A stretch of DNA of 34,075 bases from Porticoccaceae bacterium (lineage in GTDB: Bacteria; Pseudomonadota; Gammaproteobacteria; Pseudomonadales; GM7GCV1). The notes under the pieces are model-generated. The model did not search any database. It saw only the letters and a list, made by a program, of their open reading frames with translations, and had not been told where the DNA came from. Location of the stretch: assembly GCA_018662305.1 (NCBI GenBank), contig JABJGI010000089.1, forward strand, positions 1 through 34,075, read 5' to 3'. Positions 33,570 to 34,075 of this stretch are shown here, one piece after another (position 1 is the stretch's first letter; every line of letters starts with the position of its first letter). The position numbers and the translations under genes are program-made.

Positions 33570-34075
33570 GTGTAGAGATAGCGTCCTGTATATGCTCGTC
33601 TAGTTCGGCTTTGTTAAAGCTTGGCACATCTACAGTCTCAGATACATGGTTAACTTGAACAGTGTTGGTAGAACTTACGGTTTGAGCTTGAATGGGAGGG
33701 AGTTCAAAGCCCTCTGGAATAACAACTGGCTGAATATCTGTTGTTTCTGCAACGAGATTAGGAGCCTCACCTGCCGTCTCGTCCAAATTGGTATAGAGAG
33801 GCATTTGTTGGATACCAAGAAGCGCAAAGACAGCAACTGATGCAGCAACGGCAACCTGAGTAAAGGGCTTGAAGAAGGATCCAAAATGAACTGGCCGAGA
33901 CTCGGATTCCAGCGCTTCAGAAATGCGTGCTGATAAATCAACCCCTTTCAGTTCAGATTTATTCAGCGATGCACTAGTGATCTGGTGTAAATGCCATTCC
34001 TCTCTGAGACTTTCATCTCTTTCAAGCTCAGCAATAAGACGCTTCCCTTCCCAATCTGTCGCTTCTCCATCAACA
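33499..34075 (-). CDS. rseA: sigma-E anti-sigma factor RseA/MucA (5' end outside window)
   Basis: The frame is open from the right edge (codon at 34074) to TAA at 33499, giving 191 residues; the first dozen or so are missing. The cytoplasmic part (DGEATDWEGKRLIAELERDE, LREEWHLHQITSASLN) is the sigma-E-binding anti-sigma domain. One membrane helix (VAVAASVAVFALLGI, around 33807-33870) leads to a disordered, Pro/Val/Thr-rich periplasmic tail and a C-terminal helix (FNKAELDEHIQDAISTHVEN) of the sort RseB contacts. It sequesters the sigma-E/AlgU factor until cleaved by DegS and RseP. The rpoE gene should lie just outside the right edge. Confidence 0.93.
   Translation of the reverse strand, partial: VDGEATDWEGKRLIAELERDESLREEWHLHQITSASLNKSELKGVDLSARISEALESESRPVHFGSFFKPFTQVAVAASVAVFALLGIQQMPLYTNLDETAGEAPNLVAETTDIQPVVIPEGFELPPIQAQTVSSTNTVQVNHVSETVDVPSFNKAELDEHIQDAISTHVENTSESLNSVLPLARQINVEE

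Noticed and set aside
1-34075. Mobile element, prophage, integron, CRISPR array or tRNA gene
   Set aside because: No transposase, integrase, phage structural gene, regular spaced repeat or cloverleaf was seen; the flanking gene order looks like conserved chromosome.

Overview
The window looks like chromosome from a gammaproteobacterium. The right-hand half carries a gene order familiar from Pseudomonas and marine relatives on the minus strand: rseA-rseB-rseC-degQ/mucD-lepA-lepB-DUF4845-rnc-era-recO, then cysM-mazG, adk-hemH, tsaB and uppP. Assignment to the Cellvibrionales/Pseudomonadales side is an inference from this order and from protein similarity recalled by eye. No tRNA, rRNA, IS element, phage gene or CRISPR array was seen, and no gene-free gap exceeds 200 bases.

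Left edge (1-2362, minus): a DsbD/ScsB-type thiol:disulfide transporter cut by the window edge, then a TIGR01777-type SDR epimerase. A 175-200 bp divergent intergenic region with a candidate promoter and a strong leader stem-loop separates these from the plus-strand cluster.

Centre (2559-18269, plus): fourteen tightly packed genes, with gaps of 3-15 bases or overlaps of 4-25 bases, that read as one operon and form the most unusual part of the window. It encodes two tandem-duplicated periplasmic proteins with a TonB-C-like tail, four lipoproteins (one a long disordered Ser/Glu/Gly/Pro-rich tether), a membrane-anchored TPR protein, a membrane-anchored PEGA-repeat protein ending in a cysteine-free FGE/SUMF1-like fold, a small acidic secreted protein, a MotA/TolQ/ExbB proton channel, a cytoplasmic protein resembling a degenerate actin/Hsp70 fold with an FHA-like tail, two VWA proteins whose N-terminal helix resembles the TolR/ExbD helix, and an M48 metalloprotease. 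I infer a proton-motive-force-driven, envelope-spanning machine in which TolQ-like and TolR-like parts work VWA, PEGA and TPR modules in the periplasm. I do not recognise it as a named system.

Immediately downstream (18323-20065, plus) are a PAS/degenerate-GGDEF ORF and an EAL ORF in the same reading frame, separated by a single TAG. This looks like one c-di-GMP phosphodiesterase gene split by a nonsense codon.

Right half (20069-34075, minus): housekeeping genes for the undecaprenyl phosphate cycle, t6A tRNA modification, haem, adenylate kinase, nucleotide sanitation, cysteine synthesis, recombination repair, ribosome maturation, signal peptidase and EF-4. The sigma-E control module (RseA, RseB, RseC and periplasmic protease DegQ/MucD) runs to the right edge. 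A candidate sigma-E promoter precedes degQ, and a pair of mutually exclusive hairpins lies between degQ and lepA.
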